A stretch of 11,175 nt of DNA from Bacillota bacterium (GCA_023439185.1 JAEXOR010000019.1:1-11175); one strand, 5' to 3'. Shown: positions 1-6,952, numbered from the stretch's first letter. Numbers and translations are program-made. The notes: generated by a model from the sequence alone, not told the origin.

Positions 1-945
1 ATGAGACTGACGGGGCGTAATGTGCTGGTGACGGGAGGGGCGGGCTTTTTGGGCGCTCACCTGTGCCGCAAGCTGGTTGCCGAAGGGGCGGCCGTCAAAG
101 CCCTGGACGTATGCGCAGGGGGCGTGGGCGCCGGTCCGACGGCTCCGGCCGGGTATGCACTGGAGTCATGCAACGTGGCCGCCCCGGATCGGGTGATGGA
201 CTGTGCCGCCGGCGCCGATACCATTGTGCACCTGGCTTTTCCCATGGTTTTACGCCGGCGTTCCGTTGATGCGCGGGCGGTGGCGGATATTACGGCCGGT
301 TTGATTAATTTAATTAACGCCGCTCTGGAACACGACGCGCTGCTGATATATATTTCTTCCATCGCGGTTTACGGCAATGGCCGGTATGTGCCCATAGACG
401 AGGCTCACCCCCTGGAACCGGTGCTCATTCACGGCGCTGTCAAGCTGGCCGGCGAAAATATCTGCCGGGCGATGGAAAAAAGCGCCGGGTTAAAGACCGT
501 TATTTTGCGGGTGGCTGATATATACGGACCCGGCAATGCCCGCCTGAGCGTACCAATGCGGTTTTTGCTGCAGGCCGTGCACAATCAGCCGCTTACTGTT
601 TACGGAGACGGTTTGGACAGCCGGACATACACCTACGTGGATGATTTTACCGAAGCGGTAGTTTTAAGCATCAGCGTTCCCGGTGCGGCGGGCGGGATCT
701 TCAACATCGGGGGAGAGCGGTGCGTCACCATGTTGGAGCTGGCTGAGGCTGTGCGGGAGGTAAGCGGCGGCGCCGTTCCGGTAACCCGCTTGGACCAGCC
801 CGGTGCGGGCCGCAAACTGCATATCAGCAGCCTGGCAGCTCAAAAAACGCTGGGCTTCAAACCGGCCGTCGAAATTACCGCCGGGCTGGCACAAACCTAC
901 CGGTGGTTAAAGGATCAGCCTGATTTTTATCAAGGGCGGGATTGA
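1..945 (+). CDS. NAD-dependent epimerase/dehydratase (extended SDR), sugar-nucleotide modifying
   Basis: A 314-residue extended short-chain dehydrogenase/reductase, the family that epimerises or dehydrates nucleotide sugars in the cytoplasm for polysaccharide synthesis. The N-terminal Rossmann glycine motif TGGAGFLG is at residues 11-18. An acidic residue ending beta-2 (D36, in KALDV) favours NAD(H). ISSIAVYG (118-125) carries the conserved Ser, RVADIYGPGN (about 170-180) is the usual substrate-side motif, and YTYVDDFTEAV and FNIGG are typical C-terminal family motifs. The catalytic YxxxK motif is odd: it reads HGAVK (144-148), so the Lys is present but the Tyr is replaced by His. The length is normal. 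The window opens exactly on the ATG, so the ribosome binding site cannot be seen; the N-terminus matches family starts. The precise substrate (UDP-Glc/GlcNAc or dTDP-sugar) cannot be assigned. A polysaccharide role is inferred from the downstream genes. Confidence 0.88.
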   Translation: MRLTGRNVLVTGGAGFLGAHLCRKLVAEGAAVKALDVCAGGVGAGPTAPAGYALESCNVAAPDRVMDCAAGADTIVHLAFPMVLRRRSVDARAVADITAGLINLINAALEHDALLIYISSIAVYGNGRYVPIDEAHPLEPVLIHGAVKLAGENICRAMEKSAGLKTVILRVADIYGPGNARLSVPMRFLLQAVHNQPLTVYGDGLDSRTYTYVDDFTEAVVLSISVPGAAGGIFNIGGERCVTMLELAEAVREVSGGAVPVTRLDQPGAGRKLHISSLAAQKTLGFKPAVEITAGLAQTYRWLKDQPDFYQGRD

Positions 946-1092
946 TGATCGTGCTGTTGACGCTAAAAAAGAAAACATAAATTTTCTCCCGGCCCCGTAT
1001 ATTTTTATTATATTCGTGGAGGATTCAACGTTTCATGGCTGTAAAACCTGTGTTCCGGTGCGGCTGATGGATTCCGGAGGGAGGGTTCCCAT
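946..1092 (+). other. Intergenic spacer between the epimerase and beta-helix genes
   Basis: This 147-bp spacer is A+T-rich in its first half. A TTGACG at 957-962 resembles a -35 box and TATTAT at 1006-1011 resembles a -10 box, but they are too far apart to form one promoter, so no promoter is called. A GGAGG at 1018-1022 precedes an ATG at 1035 that opens only a 10-codon frame. No transcription terminator was seen after the epimerase gene, so read-through into the next gene is possible. Confidence 0.35.
1081..1085 (+). promoter_or_regulatory. Ribosome binding site deciding the TTG start of the beta-helix gene
   Basis: GAGGG, within a purine-rich GGAGGGAGGG (1076-1085), lies 7 nt before the TTG at 1093. 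The frame is open upstream only back to a TAA at 1042 and contains no other common start codon, so TTG is the best start. Confidence 0.7.
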
Positions 1093-3117
1093 TTGGAGGC
1101 GTTTATTGCTGCGGGCATATTGCTGCTGCTGGTCTGGTTGTTTATTTATTTTAGATATTTTAAAGAGCCCCGGGACAATACCGCTGTGCAAACACCCCCG
1201 CAGACTTCGGACGGGGAGCGGTATTTCTCGGTGGCCCCCTGGGGTGACGACAAAAATAGCGGCGGTATGGACGATCCCTGGCGTACTCTGCAGTATTCCG
1301 TTAACCGGCTGAATCCGGGCGACACGCTATTGGTCCGGGGCGGCGCTTACCGGGAATACGTGGCCATGAAACAGTCCGGGGCAGCCGGCAACCCCATTGT
1401 GGTGCGGGTATTCCAGGGGGAAGAAGCGGAAATCAACGGCGAGGGTGTGGGCTGGAAATACGGCTTTAACCTGGCATCCGGTGTTTCCTGGGTCACCCTG
1501 TCGGGGCTGAAGGTGAAAAATTTTGCCGCCTACGGTTTTGCGCTGTGGGGGGAAAACAGGGAGATCCGGTTGACCGGTTTGGAAGCCTGCGGCTGCGGAA
1601 CGGGACTGCGGATTATCTCGGCCGCCGGTTTGGTGGTGGAGGGATGCGGTTTTTACAACAATAATGCCGGCCTGGTGATTTCCCCCGGACCGGCCGTAAA
1701 GGCCCGCATCGAGGACACCCGCGCAAACGGCAGCGAAGGTCCGGGCATGCCGGACGGCTTTGTCCTGGACAGCGGAAACGATATTGTCATTGAAAAATGC
1801 CGGGCCGAATTCAATGCCGGAAACGGTTTCCACTGCCGGACCTTGGATACCGTGATCACAGCCAGTGTGGCCAGGAGCAACGGCGCATACGGCATTAAAT
1901 GCAGCGGTGAATATGAACTGACTAATTGCATCATGGACAGCAACGGGCTGGCCGGCGCCTATCTATACAACGGCGGCAGGTACGTGCTGTACAATAACCT
2001 GCTGGTCAAGTGCGGTCTTCGGGGCGATTTCGGGCTGACGGCCATATGTGAGGCCAACCCGGCCACCTTGCGGGTAGCCATGGTCAATAACATTTTAGCT
2101 TATAACTACGGCGGCGTCTTTCTGTCTGGAGCGGCGGTGCTGGAAAAGGAAGACCACAATATTTTTTGGAGCCGCGAAGACGCCGAAATTGCCACCGGCA
2201 ACCACAGCTACGGCAGGAACGAAATCAACGGGCGGATGTGGTTTAAGGAAACCGGCCGGGGTGAGCACAGCTTTTGCCGCGATCCCCGGTTCGTAGATCC
2301 GGAAAACTATGATTACCGTCTGGCCAAAAACAGCCCGGCCATAGACCGGGGTCTTGGGGAGGGCGCGCCGGCCGGGGATATTGACGGCGGTACCCGTCCC
2401 CGGGGGAAAGGGTGCGACATCGGACCTTACGAGTCCGCCGAGGGCAGCGTTGTTCCGCCTTCTGCCGCGATTACCGGCTGCCCTGGTTATTCCACGGACA
2501 CTTCCCATTGTTTAGAGTTTGCCGTCAAGTGGGAGGGCGCCGCCAACACGGGAGGCGCGGTGGAAGGTTACCGGGTGCAGTTCAAGGATGGCGCCGGCGG
2601 AACCTGGCAGAACTGGCTGGCCGAAACCGCCGCCCGCGAGGAGGTATTTTTGGGGGCGGGCGGACACAGCTATTACTTCAGAGTGCGGGCCAGGGACGAC
2701 CTGGGTAATTGGGGGGACTGGTCTGCGCCGCAGGGTACGGTGGTTCCCACCGACGATTGCAGCCCGTTGATTAAATACGAAGGGGCCTGGGAGGCCGCCG
2801 GTGTGGAAGGAGCTTTCCTCAACACCGTGCACCGTGCACAGACGCCCGGCGCCTCGGCCTCTTTGCGGTTTAGCGGCGCCGAAGTGTCGTGGATATCAGG
2901 CACCGGACCCGATATGGGGCGGGCCAGGGTGTTGATTGACGGGGCGGTTCAGGCGGACGTCGACCTGTACAGCGAAAGTCGCCAGTTGCGCCAGGCGGTA
3001 TTTACCACCCGGCTTGACAATAAGCCGCATACCATCTGCATCCAGGTGTCCGGAAACAAAAACGAACGCTCCAAGGGCACCTGGATCGAATTGGACGGTA
3101 TTGCGGTGCGCCAATAA
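1093..3117 (+). CDS. Membrane-anchored right-handed parallel beta-helix protein with FnIII-like and C-terminal beta-sandwich modules
   Basis: A 674-residue protein, probably at the cell surface and acting on or binding polysaccharide. Residues 3-21 form one hydrophobic segment with no clear signal-peptidase site, so it is probably a signal anchor. Residues about 45-110 (FSVAPWGDD, DDPWRTLQYSVNRLNPGDTL, RGGAYREY) match the start of chondroitinase-B/DUF1565-like beta-helix domains. Repeating Asn/Gly-rich turns follow to about residue 400. Residues about 410-448 (SPAIDRGLG, DIDGGTRPRG, CDIGPYE) match the end of the choice-of-anchor Q-type region. Residues about 456-552 resemble a fibronectin type III domain (YRVQFKDG, YYFRVRARDDLGNW). 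Residues about 555-674 resemble a jelly-roll C-terminal module common in bacterial surface proteins (SASLRFSGAEVSWISG, ARVLIDG, GTWIELDGIAV). Lyase or hydrolase activity cannot be read from the sequence. An intrinsic terminator follows 15 nt after the stop. Confidence 0.8.
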   Translation: MEAFIAAGILLLLVWLFIYFRYFKEPRDNTAVQTPPQTSDGERYFSVAPWGDDKNSGGMDDPWRTLQYSVNRLNPGDTLLVRGGAYREYVAMKQSGAAGNPIVVRVFQGEEAEINGEGVGWKYGFNLASGVSWVTLSGLKVKNFAAYGFALWGENREIRLTGLEACGCGTGLRIISAAGLVVEGCGFYNNNAGLVISPGPAVKARIEDTRANGSEGPGMPDGFVLDSGNDIVIEKCRAEFNAGNGFHCRTLDTVITASVARSNGAYGIKCSGEYELTNCIMDSNGLAGAYLYNGGRYVLYNNLLVKCGLRGDFGLTAICEANPATLRVAMVNNILAYNYGGVFLSGAAVLEKEDHNIFWSREDAEIATGNHSYGRNEINGRMWFKETGRGEHSFCRDPRFVDPENYDYRLAKNSPAIDRGLGEGAPAGDIDGGTRPRGKGCDIGPYESAEGSVVPPSAAITGCPGYSTDTSHCLEFAVKWEGAANTGGAVEGYRVQFKDGAGGTWQNWLAETAAREEVFLGAGGHSYYFRVRARDDLGNWGDWSAPQGTVVPTDDCSPLIKYEGAWEAAGVEGAFLNTVHRAQTPGASASLRFSGAEVSWISGTGPDMGRARVLIDGAVQADVDLYSESRQLRQAVFTTRLDNKPHTICIQVSGNKNERSKGTWIELDGIAVRQ

Positions 3118-3132
3118 ATCGCTTTTCTTCCG

Positions 3133-3157
3133 CCGGGGCAGATGCCCCGGTTTTTTT
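3133..3157 (+). terminator. Rho-independent terminator after the beta-helix gene
   Basis: A perfect 7-bp G+C stem, CCGGGGC (3133-3139) with GCCCCGG (3144-3150), has a 4-nt loop AGAT and is followed directly by seven T (3151-3157). It closes the first polysaccharide segment. Confidence 0.93.
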
Positions 3158-3164
3158 ATGCCCA

Positions 3165-3185
3165 AAATTATGCTTGCCGTCAGCG
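3165..3185. repeat. 21-bp direct repeat, copy 1 (left of the two-component genes)
   Basis: This stretch, which begins AAATTATGC and ends CGTCAGCG, is identical over 21 bp to 5460-5480. Both copies lie shortly downstream of an intrinsic terminator, and together they bracket the sensor kinase/regulator pair. Similarity stops abruptly on the right and is only patchy on the left. The origin is unknown: it could be a dispersed intergenic repeat, the scar of a duplication or insertion, or a regulatory sequence. Confidence 0.75.
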
Positions 3186-3400
3186 ATAAGGGGATGCACT
3201 TCTGGAGTAATGTCCCCCAAAGCTAATCATTATTTAAATTAAGAAGGTTTTAGCCTTATTTCTGCATAATTAATTAAAGTAAGGCCTTAAATCATACGTA
3301 ATAAAAGTTTTGTTCCTCCGGCATCTTTTGTAAAAACCCGGTGTAAAGACCCGGTTAACTGTTTTGAGCAGAGATACTTTTAATCAAAGGAATGACAGGC
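3186..3400 (+). other. A+T-rich leader region of the sensor kinase gene
   Basis: The region upstream of the kinase is A+T-rich and must contain its promoter, but no convincing -35/-10 pair was found. It holds two ACCCGGT direct repeats at 3336-3342 and 3349-3355 (13-bp spacing), possibly a regulator site. It also holds an imperfect inverted repeat, TTTTAGCCTTA (about 3249) against TAAGGCCTTAAA (about 3281). No riboswitch class was recognised. Confidence 0.35.
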
Positions 3401-3406
3401 GAGGAG
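3401..3406 (+). promoter_or_regulatory. Ribosome binding site deciding the kinase start
   Basis: GAGGAG lies 8 nt before ATG 3415. A TTG 51 bases upstream (3364) is in frame but has no comparable site, so the ATG is preferred. Confidence 0.7.
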
Positions 3407-3414
3407 ATAAGTGT

Positions 3415-4695
3415 ATGCAGCAAAAAAATCACCAAAAACTTAATAACCCCGTTGGTATTAATATGCTTTACTTTGCCGGCAAGCTGCTGCAGGAGCAGGG
3501 CAACTTCAACTGGGTTCCGGGCTGGCTGGTGGGAACTCTGGGACTTAACGTGTGTGCAATCGGCATTACTGTGGCCCAGCAATGCATCGTTCATTTCAGC
3601 GGTCATGATCAAAACAGCGGCCCGAATACCACGGAAATCGGTATTGATGTGCTTTGGTGTTCTCAACAGGAAACATTGGAAGACACCGGTATCCCCTGTC
3701 CTGTTTTTAATTGCCCCGTGCGGCAAAAAGTACTCGAAAGGTGCGGCAAACCTGATCAGGAGGTAACCTGTTTCCCCATGGCGGGCAAGCGGGGCTTTTT
3801 GATGGCCTGCGGAGAAGGACTGCTGCTGAACTCTTTTCCGGTCACAGAAATTTTAAAGGCCACAACCCACGTAATTGGATGCAGCCTGGACACCGGTCAG
3901 CGTACCGGGAAAGCCGCCTCATACTTTCTGCCTTCCGAAGATATGGCACAAATTTGGTCCGAAATGCTGGCCGGCCTGTCCCATGACTTGAGAACACCGC
4001 TGGCCTGTATTAAAGGCTATGTTACCACCTTGCTGCGGGAGGACGTAACCTGGGAACCCGACGTGCAGAAAGAGTTCCTGAATATTATTGTTGAAGAAAC
4101 AGATCATATTGAAGTGCTAATCAATAACCTATTGGATTCCTCCACCTTCAGTTGGAAAGGTGAAATTGAACTCAAGAAAGAGCCGGTTTCACTGCCCCGG
4201 ATAATAGACAAAGTACTAAAAGATCCTTCATACCGCAATAAAAACCACCAGTTTCCGGTTTCTTTTCCCCGGGAGTTTCCCTTTGTGGAAGCAGACCCCA
4301 TCAGAATTGAGCAGGTACTGCGCAACTTGGTGGATAACGCGGTTAAATATTCCATGGCCAACACCGCCATTGCAATTAAAGGAGAATTTAATGACCAGGA
4401 AATCATTATTTCGGTGGCCGACAAAGGAATTGGAATTGACGATGAACATTTAAACCAGTTGTTTGAAAAGTTTTTCCGGGTTAATAACGGGGTTGGGGAA
4501 CACCAGAAAGGCATGGGTTTGGGATTGCCTTTGGCCCGTCAAATAGTATTCAGTCACGGAGGGAGGATTTGGGCCAAAAGCAAGCTGCAACAGGGAACAA
4601 CCTTTTATTTCACGCTGCCCGCCAGTCCACAGCCAACCGCTGAAAAATCAAATTGCCAACCTCCGGGAGACCAGGGGGCTGTGCATGAAACATAA
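3415..4695 (+). CDS. Soluble sensor histidine kinase with Cys-rich GAF-like N-terminal domain
   Basis: A 426-residue cytoplasmic histidine kinase with no membrane segment. The kinase core is complete: H-box SHDLRTPL with phospho-acceptor H190, N-box RNLVDNA (303-309), G1 box DKGIGI (336-341) and G2 box KGMGLGL (365-371). The H-box region resembles KdpD-type kinases. Residues 1 to about 165 form a sensor region whose GLNVCAIGI stretch recalls GAF domains. It holds nine cysteines (47, 57, 82, 95, 100, 110, 119, 132, 156), including a CPVFNCP motif (95-101), which suggests metal, Fe-S or thiol-redox sensing; that is inference. The gene end overlaps the regulator start by 11 nt, so the two are translationally coupled partners. 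The signal and targets are unknown. An in-frame TTG at 3364 would add 17 residues. Confidence 0.87.
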   Translation: MQQKNHQKLNNPVGINMLYFAGKLLQEQGNFNWVPGWLVGTLGLNVCAIGITVAQQCIVHFSGHDQNSGPNTTEIGIDVLWCSQQETLEDTGIPCPVFNCPVRQKVLERCGKPDQEVTCFPMAGKRGFLMACGEGLLLNSFPVTEILKATTHVIGCSLDTGQRTGKAASYFLPSEDMAQIWSEMLAGLSHDLRTPLACIKGYVTTLLREDVTWEPDVQKEFLNIIVEETDHIEVLINNLLDSSTFSWKGEIELKKEPVSLPRIIDKVLKDPSYRNKNHQFPVSFPREFPFVEADPIRIEQVLRNLVDNAVKYSMANTAIAIKGEFNDQEIIISVADKGIGIDDEHLNQLFEKFFRVNNGVGEHQKGMGLGLPLARQIVFSHGGRIWAKSKLQQGTTFYFTLPASPQPTAEKSNCQPPGDQGAVHET

Positions 4696-5380
4696 AAAGA
4701 TATTAATTGTGGATGACGAACCCCGCCTGTTGCGGTTGGTAAAAGTTAATTTGACGGCCAGCGGATACGAAGTGGCAACGTCTACCGACGGTAAAACAGC
4801 GATCAGATTGCTGGAAGAGACTGTCTTTGACCTGCTGATTTTGGATATTATGCTGCCAGGCTCTTTAAATGGGTTTGATGTATGCCAAAGAATACGTGAG
4901 TTTTCTGATATTCCGATTATTATGCTGACGGGCCGGGCCCGCGAGCAAGACCGGATCCGTGGTTTTGATGTGGGCGCCGACGATTATTTAACCAAGCCGT
5001 TCAGCGTCGATGAATTGCTGCGGCGTGTCAGGGCGGTTCTGAGGCGAACTTACCAGGCCGGGGATAGTCCCAGAAATACAACCTATTCGTACGCGGACGT
5101 GGTGATTAACTTTGCCCAAAGACGGGTATTTGTTAAAGGAAAAGAAATCAAGCTAACGGCTACCGAATATGAAGTCTTGTATCATTTAGGCAGCAATGCG
5201 GGTAAAATAATTACCCACGAGGACTTATTGGCCCGGGTATGGGGCATCGAATATCGTAACGAGTTGCACTACCTGAGAAATTATATCAGCAGTTTGCGTA
5301 AGAAAATTGAAGACGACCCGGCCAATCCCAAATACATCATTGGCAAACACGGCATTGGCTATCAATTTACAGACGAATAA
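4685..5380 (+). CDS. OmpR/KdpE-family response regulator, winged-helix DNA-binding
   Basis: A 231-residue transcription regulator and the likely phosphorylation partner of the overlapping kinase. The receiver domain (about 4-120) has the acidic pair D10/D11, phospho-acceptor D54, switch T82 and K104 followed by Pro. The loop after D54 reads MLPGSLNGFD, one residue longer than the usual LPGxxG form. The C-terminal domain (about 136-230) is a Trans_reg_C winged helix: LTATEYEVLYHL, then HEDLLARVWG, the recognition-helix region LRNYISSLRKKIEDDP and the wing KHGIGYQF. The start is supported by AGGGGG at 4673-4678, 6 nt upstream, inside the kinase gene. OmpR-type regulators bind direct repeats; no target site could be fixed here, although the ACCCGGT pair upstream of the kinase is a candidate for autoregulation. 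A strong terminator follows 20 nt after the stop. Confidence 0.93.
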   Translation: MKHKKILIVDDEPRLLRLVKVNLTASGYEVATSTDGKTAIRLLEETVFDLLILDIMLPGSLNGFDVCQRIREFSDIPIIMLTGRAREQDRIRGFDVGADDYLTKPFSVDELLRRVRAVLRRTYQAGDSPRNTTYSYADVVINFAQRRVFVKGKEIKLTATEYEVLYHLGSNAGKIITHEDLLARVWGIEYRNELHYLRNYISSLRKKIEDDPANPKYIIGKHGIGYQFTDE

Positions 5381-5400
5381 TGTTATAGCTGATATTCATT

Positions 5401-5448
5401 AAAAATAGGCGGGCCGCTTTTAAATTTAAAAGCGGCTCGCCTATTTTT
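5401..5448. terminator. 48-bp palindromic, potentially bidirectional terminator
   Basis: Two 24-base arms centred between 5424 and 5425 pair along their whole length with a single G-T wobble (5412/5437). The G+C-rich core GGCGGGCCGC is flanked by A-runs on the left and T-runs on the right, so it would terminate transcription on both strands. It separates the two-component pair from the glutamine synthetase-like operon. Confidence 0.93.
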
Positions 5449-5459
5449 GTGCTTTTGGG

Positions 5460-5480
5460 AAATTATGCTTGCCGTCAGCG
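5460..5480. repeat. 21-bp direct repeat, copy 2 (right of the two-component genes)
   Basis: Identical to 3165-3185. In this copy the end of the repeat plus the next bases can form a small hairpin, GCCG-TCAG-CGGC, followed by GCTTTTTTT. Copy 1 cannot, because its flank differs. Confidence 0.75.
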
Positions 5481-5616
5481 GCGCTTTTTTTGATGAATTT
5501 TTTACATTTGCCCGGGGTTTCTTATGACTTTTTTACTAAAAAACCGCTAAAATTACTAGCTGATAAAAAAAGTACGTTAATAATTACCGGCCTGATATTT
5601 ATAGTTATAGTTTATT
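5481..5616 (+). other. A+T-rich leader of the GS-like/GDH operon
   Basis: The promoter of the downstream operon is expected here because a strong terminator lies just upstream. TATAGT at about 5606-5611 could be a -10 box with a weak TTACCG 16 nt before it, but that would place the transcript start almost on the ribosome binding site, so it is not called. No GlnR/TnrA box (TGTNA-N7-TNACA) and no sigma-54 -24/-12 pair was found by eye. Confidence 0.3.
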
Positions 5617-5621
5617 GGAGG
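5617..5621 (+). promoter_or_regulatory. Ribosome binding site of the GS-like gene
   Basis: GGAGG lies 5 nt before ATG 5627. An in-frame TTG at 5615 overlaps this site and is therefore unlikely to be the start. Confidence 0.75.
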
Positions 5622-5626
5622 TGCGT

Positions 5627-6952
5627 ATGTTCACCCGCAACAGCATTTTAGAAAAGGCCAGTGCAGAGCGAGTAAAATTCCTTCGCCTGCAATTTACAGA
5701 TACCTTCGGGGTGTTAAAAAATATCGCTGTGACTTCAGATGAACTGGAGCGGGTACTGGAAGGCAGAGTTGCCTTTGACAGCTCTGTGGTGGACGGAACA
5801 ATCAGCCAACGGGAACAAGATATTCTTCTTGTACCGGACTTATCTACTTTTATTGTTTTCCCCTGGCGGCCCAGGGAAGGTTCCGTAGCCCGTTTCATTT
5901 GCAGTGTGGCAAACCCCAACCGGACACCCTATCCGGGGTGCTCACGCAGCGTTTTAAAACAGGTACTGGATGAAGCCGCCCAAATGAACTTTGATTTTTT
6001 GGTGGGGGCGGATGTCGGGTTTTACCTCTTCCATACCGACAACAAAGGCGATCCCACCACCAATACCCATGACAACGCCGGTTTTTGCGATTTAACCCCG
6101 TTCGATATGGGTGAAAACGTCAGGCGGGACATGGTATTGACGCTGGAAGAAACGGGACTGGATATTGGTTTCAGTCACCACGCATTAGGGCCGGGTCAGC
6201 ATAAAATCACCTTAAAACCCGATCACGCTCTGGCTATCGCGGACAAGTTGGTCACCTTCAAGTTTATAATACGCACCATTGCTCAGCGGCACGGGCTGCA
6301 CGCTTCCATGATGCCCAAGCCGTTGAACGGTCTGCCGGGCTCGGCGCTGCACTTGCATTTATTTATTCAGCATCAGGAGTCCGATTCCATAATTGATGCT
6401 GAACAACCTGTACAACTTAGCCGGGAAATCGGACCCTTTATTGGGGGTGTATTAGCCCACACCCGGGCCAATACCGCCATTACCAACCCGCTGATTAATT
6501 CTTATAAACGGCTGGTGCACGAGGACTTAACCCCCACGTACGTAGCCTGGTCGAAGGATAGCCGCAATTCAGTGCTGCGGGTGACCATTGACGGCGGACA
6601 GGTTCCCCGGGTGGAGGTAAGAAATCCCGATCCGGCCTGTAACCCCTACCTGGCCCTGGCCGTCATCTTAAAGGCAGGTTTGGATGGAATTAAAAAACAG
6701 CTTTCGCAGCCCCCGCCGCTGGCGGAAAACGCTCTTTATCCAAACGATTACCGGCAGCAGGGAGTTAGAATCGCCCGTCTGCCACGCAACCTGGAAGAAG
6801 CGCTGCGGGAGCTTGCCTCCGACCAACTGGCCAGAGCCACGTTAGGCGAGTATATTTACCGCCTGTTTGCCCGGGCAAAGGGTGAAGAGTGGGAACGCTT
6901 TCAGGCCTTCGTGCACCCCTGGGAACTGAAAGAATACCTCTCAATTTGTTAA
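5627..6952 (+). CDS. Glutamine synthetase type I-like protein, probably catalytically altered or inactive
   Basis: A 441-residue homologue of GSI (GlnA), similar in length and collinear with Bacillus GlnA. Conserved landmarks include LQFTDTFGVLKN (21-32), MPKPLNG (229-235), TNPLINSYKRLV (286-297), YVAWS (305-309), RVEVRNPDPACNPYLAL (328-344) and the C-terminal HPWELKEYL. The catalytic residues are eroded. The usual PEPEF metal motif reads ADVGF (128-132); the two ligand Glu of HHE..PGQHE become A186 and K193; the NGSGMH motif reads PGSALH (237-242); and the flap Glu before P303 is L301. H242, E330, R295, R313, R318 and R332 remain. All three n1 metal ligands therefore seem lost while the n2 site is largely kept. 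Classical glutamate-plus-ammonia ligation is unlikely. A regulatory or glutamine-sensing role, or a different ligase reaction, is possible but unproven. It lies 61 nt upstream of glutamate dehydrogenase with no terminator between. Automatic pipelines would probably call it glnA. Confidence 0.85.
   Translation: MFTRNSILEKASAERVKFLRLQFTDTFGVLKNIAVTSDELERVLEGRVAFDSSVVDGTISQREQDILLVPDLSTFIVFPWRPREGSVARFICSVANPNRTPYPGCSRSVLKQVLDEAAQMNFDFLVGADVGFYLFHTDNKGDPTTNTHDNAGFCDLTPFDMGENVRRDMVLTLEETGLDIGFSHHALGPGQHKITLKPDHALAIADKLVTFKFIIRTIAQRHGLHASMMPKPLNGLPGSALHLHLFIQHQESDSIIDAEQPVQLSREIGPFIGGVLAHTRANTAITNPLINSYKRLVHEDLTPTYVAWSKDSRNSVLRVTIDGGQVPRVEVRNPDPACNPYLALAVILKAGLDGIKKQLSQPPPLAENALYPNDYRQQGVRIARLPRNLEEALRELASDQLARATLGEYIYRLFARAKGEEWERFQAFVHPWELKEYLSIC

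Noticed and set aside
1035..1067. Possible 10-codon leader peptide (MAVKPVFRCG) upstream of the beta-helix gene
   Set aside because: The GGAGG is 12 nt away, there is no attenuator structure after it, and no amino-acid-specific codon run.
1327..1833. Long minus-strand open frames opposite the beta-helix, epimerase and glycosyltransferase genes
   Set aside because: They are antisense shadows of G+C-rich coding sequence, show no ribosome binding sites or recognisable motifs, and fully overlap well-supported genes.
3186..3220. Possible riboswitch: GGGGA ... TCCCC with CAAAGC after it
   Set aside because: The stem is only about 5 bp and the conserved cores of known classes such as c-di-GMP-I are not present.
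3158..3226. Short frame of 22 codons (starting MPKIMLAVSDKG) immediately after the terminator, overlapping repeat copy 1
   Set aside because: It begins right after the terminator T-run, has no ribosome binding site, and its faint resemblance to NifX-type N-termini is too short to mean anything. The second repeat copy does not preserve the frame.
3364..3414. TTG 3364 as the start of the sensor kinase
   Set aside because: It lacks a ribosome binding site, while ATG 3415 has GAGGAG at proper spacing; the extra 17 residues carry no recognisable motif.
5457..5473. Possible sigma-54 (-24/-12) promoter before the GS-like gene
   Set aside because: The GG and GC elements do not have the required 10-nt spacing, and repeat copy 1, which shares the -12-like part, lacks the GG.
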